This document shows positions 12,101 through 37,082 of a DNA stretch of 43,091 bases, piece after piece; within the stretch, counting starts at the first letter, position 1, and every line of letters starts with the position of its first letter. The DNA is from Lingula anatina (taxonomy: Eukaryota; Brachiopoda; Lingulata; Lingulida; Lingulidae), in NCBI RefSeq assembly GCF_001039355.2, contig NW_019776021.1, positions 1 through 43,091 of the forward strand, read 5' to 3'. The translations under genes and the position numbers were made by a program. The notes under the pieces are model-generated. The model saw only the letters and a program-made list of their open reading frames with translations, was not told the origin of the DNA and did no database searches.

Positions 12101-13879
12101 ACATCAGTATAAATAGGGAAGTAATGTTCCGCCAATCAAGAAAATTGCAACCAAAAAGGAAAATTTTAAGCACTGACTTACATTTTTTGAATGAGGATAA
12201 AAACAGCATTTTTCACTTTCTTTTTCACTTTTGTTCCATTTATCAAATCAAACATGACTATTCACTAAACTGAAATACACCAAATGTACAACGTTTGTGT
12301 CTATATGTGCACAAATGCTGATTTAATATTTGAACAACAAGGATGTGTTGACCAGAATAGCATTCTGCATTGTTAAGATATTCCTTGTGGTTTTCAACAG
12401 ACAACTACGGACATTTTTTAAATATCAATGAAAAGCTTTTTGAAAAATAGAAGATCTGCCATTGGACTACTGCAAATTATCTACGCCAATGTCAATTCTT
12501 ATCACCTGAATGGTTCATACATGTCTATAGGGTTTTGTCATTTCATTGTTTATTGATTTTGATCATTTGTGGTATCACTTCCTACTTACCAGATTTTGAA
12601 ATCTGGCATGGAATTTTGAGTCACTGGAGGTGACACCTAGGTTGAGTTAATTACTTCCTGGTTGTCTTTTCATTGGTTGTAGTAAGTAATTAAATAATTC
12701 AAATTCATTACCCCTCAGCAGTTGGAGGAAGTTGCATAATCCAATTCCACAAAGTGTATGCTAAAATAAGAACTGATTCCCATTGTCTTACTGGTATCGG
12801 ATTAAGCTTTTCATATGAATACAAAATAATCTTGTCCATTTAATCATTTTTACTGAAGTGTTTTTAGCATGGCAGGTACAACATTTTCCTTAAATTCTAG
12901 AGTACATATTGGCATTGCTTTGAATGTGCTTTCTAAAAACGTGTTAAAATGTACTGCAAGGTTTGCAGCACTTCAATCTTTTACCATATTGTCACAACAA
13001 CTGCTTTATTTTCCAATCCCTACATAGAATGCCTATTTTGCAACAATGAACATGGACTGCTAATTAAACACCTACAGTATGGGCACCTGCCTCTTAATCC
13101 GTGGATTCTGGCCACTATTAACTAGGTTTTAAAAACATATCCAGAGTTCCTCAGTCAGGCACTTCCTACATGTGGACATGTGTGAAAAGTGAGAAAGTAT
13201 TTTCAATTTTCTAAAGAGCCACTGCACACCTGCTTCACACGAACATCACACACATGTGCCAAAATGCAGGACACTCAGTGAAATGCCTCAGAGAAATATG
13301 TAGCATATTGACAAACACAGTGAAAGCTTTCATATTATTTGGATTCTTCTTTTTTTTTCACACTTTAGGGGGTGGTGACTTGTCAGCATGACAAGAATAG
13401 GAATGCCACAGAAAAAGAATAGAAGATAAATGGCATAAAAGGGATGTCCAGGGTAAAACCGGATACTTTTCTTGACACTTTTAAAGAACATAAGACACTG
13501 GAAAAAACTGTATCAGACACAATACTAAATGAATGAATAAATGTTTCACTTTTATTAATGATGATTAAGAAGTCTGAAGGTGAATATGAAATAGATGAAA
13601 GAAACCTGTGAATACGGTATGAAATAGATGAAAGAATTCTGACATGATAAACATGAGACTTTAAAAAAGTTATATAATATTTTACTTTATATGTATAACC
13701 TCAACAAAAATTATGCTCGACTATATGTATCCAATTATGAACAGTGTTTAACAGAATTATCATACGTTACCTTCTTTTGTTGGCAAGGGGTTCTTCTCTT
13801 CCGTTTCAGTATGCTTCAGTTGACTGTGGTCAAACGTGGCTGCCGACTTCACAACTGCGGCGTGGGCTTGGTCTGCCAT
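1..13879 (-). CDS. Multi-module thymosin-beta actin-binding protein (partial, 3' end off window)
   Basis: Spliced gene, coding exons 13771-13879, 5595-5708, 2466-2579 and probably 1-117 (minus strand). Thymosin-beta/WH2 modules bind G-actin; multi-module forms (Drosophila ciboulot, C. elegans tetrathymosin) are known in invertebrates. Exon 1 opens MADQAHAAVVK and carries the core LKHTETEEKNPLPTKE, close to the family consensus LKKTETQEKNPLPSKE. Exon 3 carries LRHAETLEKNSLPD; exon 2 carries a degenerate core. All confirmed junctions are phase 1, and exons 2 and 3 are exactly 114 nt (38 codons), one module each, so any cassette could be skipped in frame. No stop codon was found in the window, so the C-terminus lies beyond position 1. 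The product should be cytoplasmic, with no signal peptide or membrane segment. The family call is firm; the fourth exon is less certain. Confidence 0.85.
235..400. mobile_element. Non-autonomous DNA transposon, 15-bp perfect TIRs, 5-bp TSD
   Basis: A 166-bp element bounded by perfect inverted repeats CAGGGGCGTAACCAG (235-249 and, inverted, 386-400). It is flanked on both sides by GGTGG (230-234 and 401-405), a likely target-site duplication. A sub-terminal motif AATTGTACGCACAG occurs twice inside. CAGGGGC ends are typical of hAT-type elements. It has no coding capacity. Confidence 0.75.
401..2465. other. Thymosin intron 3 (no gene seen)
   Basis: AT-rich intronic sequence between the third and the probable fourth thymosin exons. 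Short open frames on both strands have no recognisable domains, splice context or coding composition. I found no terminal thymosin exon in it. Confidence 0.5.
2466..2579 (-). CDS. Thymosin-beta exon 3 (module 3)
   Basis: The exon follows acceptor CTGTAG and ends at donor GTAAGTATC, phase 1 to phase 1, 114 nt. It encodes a helix (TFIQSVEGHSK) followed by the actin-binding core LRHAETLEKNSLPD, a good match to the thymosin consensus. Confidence 0.85.
2580..5594. other. Thymosin intron 2
   Basis: About 3 kb of AT-rich intron with a short TATA-type repeat near 3587-3600. No coding exon was recognised; the short open frames are unconvincing. Confidence 0.5.
5595..5708 (-). CDS. Thymosin-beta exon 2 (degenerate module 2)
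   Basis: The exon follows acceptor GTGAGTAG and ends at donor GTAAGTCC, phase 1-1, 114 nt. It encodes DVKEEKKRQSLLDEVANF, the expected helix with the canonical linker, then the core LSPTQTKERVVLPD. Here LKxTET is replaced by LSPTQT and EKN by KER, so this module probably binds actin weakly or not at all. Length and phase match module 3 exactly, so this is a diverged module and not a pseudo-exon. Confidence 0.8.
6412..7095 (-). pseudogene. Possible decayed coding fragment, unrecognised
   Basis: Three successive minus-strand frames (7095 to 6868, 6911 to 6585, 6654 to 6412) give protein-like stretches that follow one another with small frame changes, for example SNRGVTVCVQGKVKEI then LKNIKTETVFLKTLRYW then LPDQRTKPFPDIKKF. 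Stops or frame shifts break each transition, and I see no splice sites joining them in frame. This could be a dead retrocopy or transposon ORF, or simply chance open frames in AT-rich DNA. I do not recognise a family. Confidence 0.2.
8675..8710. repeat. Short perfect stem-loop
   Basis: AAAAGAACTGG (8675-8685) pairs with its inverted copy at 8698-8708 across an A-rich loop. Intronic; function unknown. Confidence 0.5.
10010..10028. repeat. Poly-G run (G19)
   Basis: Uninterrupted run of 19 G inside thymosin intron 1. It could form a G-quadruplex or be a sequencing-length artefact. Confidence 0.8.
11323..11652. mobile_element. TA-flanked MITE with about 63-bp TIRs and an internal tandem repeat
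   Basis: A 330-bp element with long terminal inverted repeats: GTGGGCTTGATTTGG at the left end and the inverse of GTGGGCTGGATTTGG at the right. The match extends to about 11385 on the left and from about 11590 on the right. It is flanked by TA on both sides (11321-11322, 11653-11654), as for Tc1/mariner-type MITEs. The interior holds three roughly 21-nt tandem units containing ATTGTGAGSRGAGG (about 11444-11505). Non-coding. Confidence 0.75.
11812..12033. mobile_element. Hairpin MITE (about 100-bp arms, 13-nt loop)
   Basis: An almost fully palindromic 222-bp element. The left arm (11812-11918) and right arm (11932-12033) are inverted copies with a few mismatches and small indels, for example GGCGGACCTACAT on the left and ATGTAGGTCCGCC on the right. 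TA flanks both ends (11810-11811, 12034-12035). Non-coding, and foldable into one long RNA hairpin in the thymosin intron. Confidence 0.8.
13585..13636. repeat. Short direct repeat
   Basis: TATGAAATAGATGAAAGAA occurs at 13585-13603 and again at 13618-13636, 33 nt apart, in intron 1. Confidence 0.6.
13771..13879 (-). CDS. Thymosin-beta exon 1 (start codon, module 1)
   Basis: ATG at 13879-13877. The exon begins at 13900 after acceptor TTTTATCTTCAG, leaving a 21-nt 5'UTR segment, and ends at donor GTAACG. It encodes 36 complete residues: MADQAHAAVVKSAA, then FDHSQLKHTETEEKN and PLPTKE, a canonical thymosin-beta actin-binding module. The start is the only ATG in frame and is close to the acceptor. 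Ends in phase 1. Confidence 0.9.
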
Positions 13880-14140
13880 TGTGAGTTAGTTTTGAGGTTT
13901 CTGAAGATAAAATTTTGATTTCATTTAATACTTCTCAACACCTTGCCTTATCACTGCACACAGCAGTGCACATATCAAGCTGTGTATTATTATTATCATT
14001 TTTACAGGAAAAGCAACATGTTCTTTTACAAACACTTAGTTTAATGCTAAGGCAGTTTTAATTTAAAAAAAAAAAAAAAAAAACTTGTGCACATCTCAGT
14101 CCTGTTCCCATAGACCTTTGTTAATTAACAACTTCTAATT

Positions 14141-14292
14141 AAGCTGCTTGTTTGTTTAGGCTAGTTTCAAATTCATTAGTATACAAGCTGCTTGTTCATT
14201 CAAGCTTGTTTCAAATTCACTGGTATATTAAAATAGTAATTGATTGTTCGTTTAAGTTGGTTTAAGTTGGTTTCAAATTCACTGATAAATTC
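14141..14292. repeat. Degenerate tandem repeat, about 3 units
   Basis: Three imperfect units, each holding a CTTGTT-like stretch followed by GTTTCAAATTCACT (variants) and GGTATA-like sequence. Unit spacing is about 50-58 nt. Confidence 0.55.
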
Positions 14293-15792
14293 AATAAATA
14301 ACACAAACTTCCATAATTAACTACTGAAACAGATTCTACATCTACCTAGGCTAAAATATGCTAAGCTTACTATTCTGGAAAAAAAAACTGTGTTTCTGAG
14401 ATCCAGTATCCAAAATCTTAGTCTCTTCCACTTAAGTTCAACTGTCAACTCCCATGCACCTGTACCCAGCAACTAACAGCGTATAGTTTAGAGACCGAGG
14501 TGTATATTAACTTCCAGCGCCTACAGGTTCACTTCATATTATCACCATGGCAAAATATCAAATGCCACATATGAACTTAATATGTGTGCCTGCTGTCACC
14601 GTTCTAATGCACCTGCTTGCATTGCACATGCAAAACAGGTTGTGAATGTGTTTGCTCTATTGTTTCTCAAAGGGATGCACAGTTTTTTTTTTCCAATCAG
14701 CTGGTACCATTTTCTATCCAAGGACTCAGTTAATGACAAGGAATCAGTTAATGTTGATCAAGACTGCTTTGGACCATAGTTTTATTGAGAGAAAAGTTAT
14801 GTTGATTGCAATATTTCATGTGAAGGACACAGCATGTTTCTGATTATATAATTGCATTTAATCAAATATCAATACCTAGAGCTCAATTCTCATTTAAAAA
14901 ATTCTGTGGTTTCTGCATGATGTTGTGCCTTTAATCTCATCTGTATTAATTTATTGAAGTCTAAAGGAAATCTGCCCCCTCCCTCTCCAAGTGCACATAG
15001 CAATATAATCAACTGGTCACGTAAATGTACCCACAGTCAGTTTGAACACTTCCTTTTTGCCTTCGTATACCAACCAAGTTACTCTTCCAAGAATTTTACT
15101 CTTTGCATGTTGTCACAATACATACATCACAAACACAAACATCAACAAGTATTGGCAATCTGATTCTTCAATCAGGAAGTTGGATCCTTCTTGTTTGACA
15201 GTTGATTAAACAAAATTTTTTTTGACTTGTATGCAACTTGACAGATACCATGACATTTTTTTTCAAAGAGGGAAGAGAATTCATAGAACCTATTAGGTGT
15301 GGTACTGGGGAGGAGGGGTCCAACCACTTCATATGGAATGGAAATGTGTTTTTTTATTACCTAATAAAAATGTGATGTCACGCAATCCACATCGAATTGC
15401 ATTAAATAGACGGTCAACACTTCACAGTTCAATTAATAATCATAGCTTAAGACTGTTCAATGGAATGAAGCCCAAACTGTAGAGGTATCCATTTTCCATC
15501 ATATTTTATGACTGTCATTCCCTACAGCAATAAATGTGCTTTATAACCACTTCATCAAGCACACAGTGCATCTCTAATAATGGCCCCTATCGGGCACCCA
15601 TTTCCTCATAATAAGAGTATATATATATATATATGCAGGTATATGCACCCATGCACTTGTTGCACACACAATATATGAAAAAGGCACTCATCTCATTATC
15701 GACAAAGTCAGCTCTCAGAAACATGTAGAATTAAAATAAACATAAATTAAAATGTTTAAATGATTGAAGCAACATCCTTCAATCAATCAACC

Positions 15793-18700
15793 AATCATAT
15801 TAAACAAAATTCTTTTTATCTAACAATCCACTTTCATTCAACACAGTTCCACTAGATAAAACTTCATGGTATTGCATCTAGCATTAAATTTTTCTTTGGT
15901 AACTTTCAAAATGCAAAAGTGCACACTATAAAAATTGATAGTCTCAGTACACTTAAATAAACTGTTGATTTATCTAACACTTCATTTTCTTAATTCAACA
16001 TAGCCTAGATAAAATCCACAGCAGTGTATCCTGTTTGGGGCATGGTACTATATTCATGTAGCTGCATACTCTCTTAGTTATATGGAAGGACACTCCTGTC
16101 AGTCGTGTAGGTTATCATCTGTCTTCGAGCAGTGAGTTGACAATGAAGTCCAAAATATGGACCAGGTACTCTTGCAGAGGTGAACCTATTTTTGTTTTGT
16201 TTCTAAATCTGAACATTCACTGTGGAACAGAACCGTGCAAAAACTTAAACTTGAGGAATCTCAGGTTTGTGAATCTGAATTAAACACCTCAGAATTCTGT
16301 GATTTGATCTACACTTCTGTCTTATTTTATATAAAGCTTATGTCTGTCATTGGCTAAAGTGTCTTCTCTCCACAGTCATATAATATTACCTTGTCAAAAT
16401 TACATCAACGAAAGTAAGGAACAAAGCAAGTCATAACACAAGTATACAAAGAATGGTCTGTCATATTACACCTATTACCTGCAGTGACCTAATCAATATA
16501 TTTAAGAAGTCCTTGCAAGAATCCATTAAGGGAAATATTCCCTACACCCCCACAAACACAAACTCATTAAAACCCCTCTCCCTGTGTAAATGTTAGCTGA
16601 TCTGTTGACTATAATAAGTCTGGTCCCGTGGAATTTCCCTTGTCTAATGCCTATGATATCACCCCACATTCCTTAGACTATATCTGGTATCCAACAACTA
16701 TGGCTATCCCATGCAGCCTTATTTGGAATAAGACAACTAGGTCAGCTCTGTCCTACCTTTTTATTCATTTGTAAAATTTACGGAGCAGCAAATTAAAATA
16801 GATGTCTCTCTTAAAAACTAATACACAGCAAGTTATTCTGAGATACATTTACTAGTATGTTTATTTTAATTCTATATGTTTATATTTGTAGTATGTTTCT
16901 TTAACTGACAGAACAATAACATGCCCAAATATATAGCATGAAGCATATAATGTGACAGGTCACTGGACTACAGAGGCCAAACCAAATATATCATTGTTGA
17001 ACTTATAAATATGAAATTTGAAAATGAACTACAAAACTTAACTGGGTGGTCAAAAACCAACAGCAAGCTGTGGCAACTAATTACTTAATGGCAGCTTATT
17101 ATTATTGTGTGCTATTTTTCATTCTCATACCTAACAATAAGAACAAGACTTTGACATAAAACACAGGCTATCATCAGTCTTAACAAGGCAAGATACATCA
17201 TTTCAAATATACTGGTATATATTGAGTTTAACATGTGAGCAAAAACAATATCCACAAGATACTGCTTGTTTTCGACATACAAAAAACAACCAAGAACCCA
17301 CTGACCTTTCCCTGGTTTGACTTTGGCTAACCAATGGGAAGTTAAGGTCAGAGATAATCTAGGAGTTAAAAATTAAACAGGATTTGTTTAAATATTAGAA
17401 GTAAATTTGTGTCTCCTACATAATCTTATGACTCTCACAGCTTTTACACATTCAAAAAACAAAGGACCTGTTGCTGTGTTAAATGGTATAAGTCTCAAAT
17501 GCTTTTGAGATTTCTATTGTCTCTAAGGCTGTATTCAGATTAAAAGTTACGAGTCCGACAGGATTGACCTATCTCTGGAAGATTCTTGCACTCAATGTAA
17601 TCAGCTTAATTGTCTGACCAGCCCCCTCCAGAATCTAAGGGGTAATTATCTATCAAAGCTTCTGGAGGGGGCCAGCCTGACAATTAAGCGGNAATCATAT
17701 TAAACAAAATTCTTTTTATCTAACAATCCACTTTCATTCAACACAGTTCCACTAGATAAAACTTCATGGTATTGCATCTAGCATTAAATTTTTCTTTGGT
17801 AACTTTCAAAATGCAAAAGTGCACACTATAAAAATTGATAGTCTCAGTACACTTAAATAAACTGTTGATTTATCTAACACTTCATTTTCTTAATTCAACA
17901 TAGCCTAGATAAAATCCACAGCAGTGTATCCTGTTTGGGGCATGGTACTATATTCATGTAGCTGCATACTCTCTTAGTTATATGGAAGGACACTCCTGTC
18001 AGTCGTGTAGGTTATCATCTGTCTTCGAGCAGTGAGTTGACAATGAAGTCCAAAATATGGACCAGGTACTCTTGCAGAGGTGAACCTATTTTTGTTTTGT
18101 TTCTAAATCTGAACATTCACTGTGGAACAGAACCGTGCAAAAACTTAAACTTGAGGAATCTCAGGTTTGTGAATCTGAATTAAACACCTCAGAATTCTGT
18201 GATTTGATCTACACTTCTGTCTTATTTTATATAAAGCGTATGTCTGTCATTGGCTAAAGTGTCTTCTCTCCACAGTCATATAATATTACCTTGTCAAAAT
18301 TACATCAACGAAAGTAAGGAACAAAGCAAGTCATAACACAAGTATACAAAGAATGGTCTGTCATATTACACCTATTACCTGCAGTGACCTAATCAATATA
18401 TTTAAGAAGTCCTTGCAAGAATCCATTAAGGGAAATATTCCCTACACCCCCACAAACACAAACTCATTAAAACCCCTCTCCCTGTGTAAATGTTAGCTGA
18501 TCTGTTGACTATAATAAGTCTGGTCCCGTGGAATTTCCCTTGTCTAATGCCTATGATATCACCCCACATTCCTTAGACTATATCTGGTATCCAACAACTA
18601 TGGCTATCCCATGCAGCCTTATTTGGAATAAGACAACTAGGTCAGCTCTGTCCTACCTTTTTATTCATTTGTAAAATTTACGGAGCAGCAAATTAAAATA

Positions 18701-19591
18701 GATGTCTCTCTTAAAAACTAATACACAGCAAGTTATTCTGAGATACATTTACTAGTATGTTTATTTTAATTCTATATGTTTATATTTGTAGTATGTTTCT
18801 TTAACTGACAGAACAATAACATGCCCAAATATATAGCATGAAGCATATAATGTGACAGGTCACTGGACTACAGAGGCCAAACCAAATATATCATTGTTGA
18901 ACTTATAAATATGAAATTTGAAAATGAACTACAAAACTTAACTGGGTGGTCAAAAACCAACAGCAAGCTGTGGCAACTAATTACTTAATGGCAGCTTATT
19001 ATTATTGTGTGCTATTTTTCATTCTCATACCTAACAATAAGAACAAGACTTTGACATAAAACACAGGCTATCATCAGTCTTAACAAGGCAAGATACATCA
19101 TTTCAAAAATACTGGTATATATTGAGTTTAACATGTGAGCAAAAACAATATCCACAAGATACTGCTTGTTTTCGACATACAAAAAACAACCAAGAACCCA
19201 CTGACCTTTCCCTGGTTTGACTTTGGCTAACCAATGGGAAGTTAAGGTCAGAGATAATCTAGGAGTTAAAAATTAAACAGGATTTGTTTAAATATTAGAA
19301 GTAAATTTGTGTCTCCTACATAATCTTATGACTCTCACAGCTTTTACACATTCAAAAAACAAAGGACCTGTTGCTGTGTTAAATGGTATAAGTCTCAAAT
19401 GCTTTTGAGATTTCTATTGTCTCTAAGGCTGTATTCAGATTAAAAGTTACGAGTCCGACAGGATTGACCTATCTCTGGAAGATTCTTGCACTCAATGTAA
19501 TCAGCTTAATTGTCTGACCAGCCCCCTCCAGAATCTAAGGGGTAATTATCTATCAAAGCTTCTGGAGGGGGCCAGCCTGACAATTAAGCGG
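15793..19591. repeat. 1.9-kb direct duplication around a single N (likely assembly artefact)
   Basis: 15793-17691 is repeated at 17693-19591 with a constant offset of 1900 and only two substitutions seen by eye (AAGCTTATG versus AAGCGTATG; AAATATACTGG versus AAAAATACTGG). The copies abut at a lone N (17692). This pattern fits two overlapping contig ends joined without merging. The real locus probably has one copy. Confidence 0.85.
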
Positions 19592-19677
19592 ATTACAATC
19601 AGTACACTCAAGTGAGAATTCTTGCAGAGATAGATCGATCCTGCTGGTCTAATAATTTTTTTAATCTAAACACAGCC
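19426..19677. mobile_element. TA-flanked MITE with about 110-bp TIRs
   Basis: The left end GGCTGTATTCAGATTAAAA is inverted at the right end as TTTTAATCTAAACACAGCC. The arms continue through TATCTCTGGAAGATTCTTGC and its inverse to a centre containing TAAGGGGTAATTATC. Flanking TA at both ends suits a Tc1/mariner-type MITE. The left half is also present, cut off by the N, at about 17526-17691. Confidence 0.75.
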
Positions 19678-20073
19678 TAGATGACACCCATCCTTACACT
19701 AACTTTAAGACGAGATATCCATTGACATCTCGAGATCTGAATAGTGAAAAGCTATTAACCCATCATATAATTCTGCTGAAAGCCTTTAAACAAATAATGT
19801 CAACTGATTAAAAGTTTCTAAATCAATAAAAGTTTTAAGCTTTCTTTAAATGCATAGTTTATTTCGAAAACATTGATGTGAACCAATGCCCTAAGTCATT
19901 AAAACAGTAGTTGTTTACAAAACTGATAAAACATGCCATATAAATAAGTAGTACATAATCCAAATAATGTCTCAAAAATATTTACATAACTATCATTGTT
20001 TTTAAATGTTAGTGAAGAGTTGATTTTGAAAACAATGAACTGATACTACAACTGGAAAAAAATTTTTTTTTTT

Positions 20074-20074
20074 N
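20074..20074. other. Ambiguous base in poly-T
   Basis: A single N inside a T run. Unlike the other Ns it is not flanked by a duplication, so it is probably an uncalled homopolymer base. Confidence 0.8.
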
Positions 20075-20614
20075 TCTTACAGAAAAGAGGTTTGATCACT
20101 CCCATAAGCACTATCATGATGACAGCAACAAATGACATACCCTAACTCTTTTGAAGTGAAAAGAAGTCTATGCGCTTCATTCAAAGTTGTGAATGAATTA
20201 AATACATTTATTGATCATAAACTTTTAGATATGAATGAACTGCACTGCTACTTCACTTTACCATGAATATAAAAAAAATTAAATTAAAAAGTACCACGAG
20301 GTAAACTTCATTTAAGAGAGCAGCTTGTATGGAGAGTTTGAAAATCGATTTGCATTACCTATCAAAGCCAACAACTGTGAATCAAACAGTGCATTGCAAA
20401 TGCGACCCTATGAACACTTCAAACCTATCTCAGACCCGCAACAGGTGCCGTATAAATGTAGGCGGGCTCCACAATGACAAAAGAAAGCGTAAAAAAGTGG
20501 AAATTTCGAGACTGACCACCTATAATTTTACAACTTAATGCAAAACTTTATAACACCAAAGAGTCTTTCAAACTTTTGGAAAAGACCGTTGCTTTATTCA
20601 GTCTTAATACTTAC

Positions 20615-20700
20615 TTGCTGCAAGAAAGTTGAGATGAGCGCCCTTCGCTTCCGCAATCTGAAATGAGTGACGTAGGTGTGGCGCTGTAAATCAAGGTCGC
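20615..20700 (-). other. Probable 5'UTR exon of the thymosin gene
   Basis: On the minus strand a GC-richer stretch ends CTTTCTTGCAGCAA at donor GTAAG (20614-20610). It is the best donor upstream of the ATG exon, whose own acceptor implies an upstream leader exon. The 5' limit (about 20700) is a guess. Confidence 0.5.
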
Positions 20701-21395
20701 ACGATACTAAAATAAGGAATCAAAATGATGTAATCAAATATATGATAAAATGGGTTGATTTTGAATAAACCCAATATGATTTATTTTTTCTACCACAACT
20801 AACGCAACGTTCAAATAAACTTATATTGAGAGAGTAATATTTAACCATTTATTTTATAAAAATTCATTGATAAAGGTGGTCTTTGAAAATTCGCTTTTTA
20901 ATCTTCAGTGATCAACGCCAATTCACTTGGAAAAGACTACAAGTTGGGTAATAATATTGGAATTTTAGACAGCAGTTGTTGAAAAACAAAGCAATGATAT
21001 TTTAATACCTATTTATCACTGCATATAATATCTGCAAGGGCAAATTAATATATCTGACCTTATTTGACCTGTGATGAGTCGCATGAATCATGTATTCTTA
21101 CGAAAAGGAAGGGCACCTGACATCGAGAAATAAAAATACCTCCCGTAAAACAAGATATTATATAAATCTGACATATGCTCATACCAATTTTACATAACAT
21201 AAATGCAAAATAACATTCAAAACATCAATGGAACAAGGCTGAATCAAATAATTTATTATACGTAGGCACTATTTTCTTTTGCACAACCCCAATTTGGTAT
21301 GCATAGTTTGCGGACGCCATTTTGGATTTTTACCGCACTGTGCCGAAACAGGGCCTCCCGGATAATAGCAAGTTATTTCACACGTATGAATTAAA
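20701..21395. promoter_or_regulatory. Divergent promoter interval, thymosin-beta / OGT
   Basis: Under 0.7 kb separates the probable thymosin leader exon (minus) from the OGT start codon (plus). A TGACGTA CRE-like site lies at 20668-20674 in or near the thymosin leader, and a YY1-type site lies at 21315-21324. Shared regulation is inferred from head-to-head spacing only. Confidence 0.5.
21315..21324 (-). promoter_or_regulatory. YY1-type motif upstream of OGT
   Basis: CGCCATTTTG, the reverse complement of the AAAATGGCG YY1 consensus, 72 nt upstream of the OGT ATG in a locally GC-richer stretch. Confidence 0.45.
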
Positions 21396-35844
<14,449 letters not shown>

Positions 35845-37010
35845 CAGTTTACATGCTTGAATTAACATCCTGTCTGTCTTAGGTTGATAATTAGTGGAGG
35901 CGTAAAAATGCTTTTGGTCAGTGCGTAACATTGTATCCATTATGCATGACAGCTATACTCCCATTTTTGAAATTTATTTAAACAAGAATTTTTTTTTTTT
36001 GGGGGGGGGGAAGGGGAATGGAAAATGATCCATTGTTACTAATGATCCTTTAGATAAGACCGTTTAAGTTTTAGTATATATAAAAAAGAAAACATGCATT
36101 TCTCTGAGGTTAATTTTAAGATGGCCATCTATATTGATAATATCATTCATAAACATGAAGTAATTTATCCTTATCATTCAAGTCATAGTTTTGTTATCCT
36201 GGGTGTCTGCCTGTGGAGAATTCTATGTTCTCTCCCCCATTTCTGTGTTGCTGAATTTGTTGACCCACCTGCCTGACAGCATGTAGGCTCTAGTATTTCA
36301 CTGATCACATGTTATAACCAAGAGAAAGTAATCAGGTAAAATTAAATGGTCTAGATAATGTAAGCTACAAAGGAGCAAGTCTGTAATTGAGATTTTTTTT
36401 CTTTTGGGGTATACAAACCCACTGTGCTGTTTTCTTTTTGAGTCGTGCCAGATTTCATGACATGAAATGTCTGGTTGGTTGTTTTCCATGGTATTTGACT
36501 AGTGTGGTGCTTCCTTTTTATAATCCTCTAAATCTAGTTGTTCAATGATAATCATATTGGGTGAATTCTTGGGAGGGTAGTTTTAGTCATGTACGTGATG
36601 ATATTACACACCATTTGTGTGGTTTTTGGTAATTTGCTCTTCCTAGATTTATTCAAGTTAATGCCCCCTTGGATTATTAGGATTATTATAATAAATATGT
36701 TAAAATACCCATGACTAGCTTGGAGTGCACAGGGCAACTCAAACACTGTTTGAAAAGAAGCATAACCAAAATGTTCTGTGTGAATTATTACACCATATAG
36801 CTGGCTTTTGATAGTTGCTGTATGTGAATATAGTTCGCAGCATTTAAAAAGGTGTTACTAATCAATGTTTAACTAAATCGGTTTACAATGACAGCATGGT
36901 TGTTATCGACATATTAAAAGTAATGGTTTGTATTTATTGATGCCACTTATTGTTTTAAGCAGCACTATAATTGTGGTTGAAGATAATAAAATGTGCTTGT
37001 TCAAAGTTAA
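35845..37010 (+). other. OGT 3'UTR
   Basis: About 1.15 kb of AT-rich non-coding sequence after the stop, with a T11/G10 homopolymer pair at about 35990-36010. It ends near the AATAAA at 36985-36990, which is followed by a GT-rich region. Confidence 0.6.
36985..36990 (+). terminator. OGT polyadenylation signal AATAAA
   Basis: AATAAA followed within about 50 nt by a GT/T-rich stretch (TTTTTGTCTTTGTTTTG). It is the best cleavage signal downstream of OGT. Confidence 0.6.
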
Positions 37011-37076
37011 GTGACACATTTTTGTCTTTGTTTTGATTTCAAAAAAAAAAAAAAAGTTGAATAATTTATACAAAAT

Positions 37077-37082
37077 TTTATT
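37077..37082 (-). terminator. Polyadenylation signal of the MGCGSSS gene (minus)
   Basis: TTTATT on the plus strand is AATAAA on the minus strand, about 940 nt downstream of the minus-strand stop. It faces the OGT signal 87 nt away, so the two transcripts end tail to tail. Confidence 0.5.

Larger units (their letters stand above)
5709..13770. other. Thymosin intron 1 (8 kb), repeat-bearing
   Basis: Large intron holding the two TA-flanked hairpin MITEs at 11.3-12.0 kb, a G19 run (10010-10028), an A-run near 8296, a stem-loop at 8675-8710 and a patch of broken open frames at 6412-7095. No thymosin-phase exon was found in it. Confidence 0.5.
13901..20614. other. Thymosin 5'UTR intron, with assembly duplication
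   Basis: Intron between the probable 5'UTR exon and the ATG exon. It contains degenerate tandem repeats (14141-14292), an A19 run near 14065, a short AT microsatellite near 15619-15634, the artefactual 1.9-kb duplication and a MITE. No coding exon was recognised. Confidence 0.5.
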
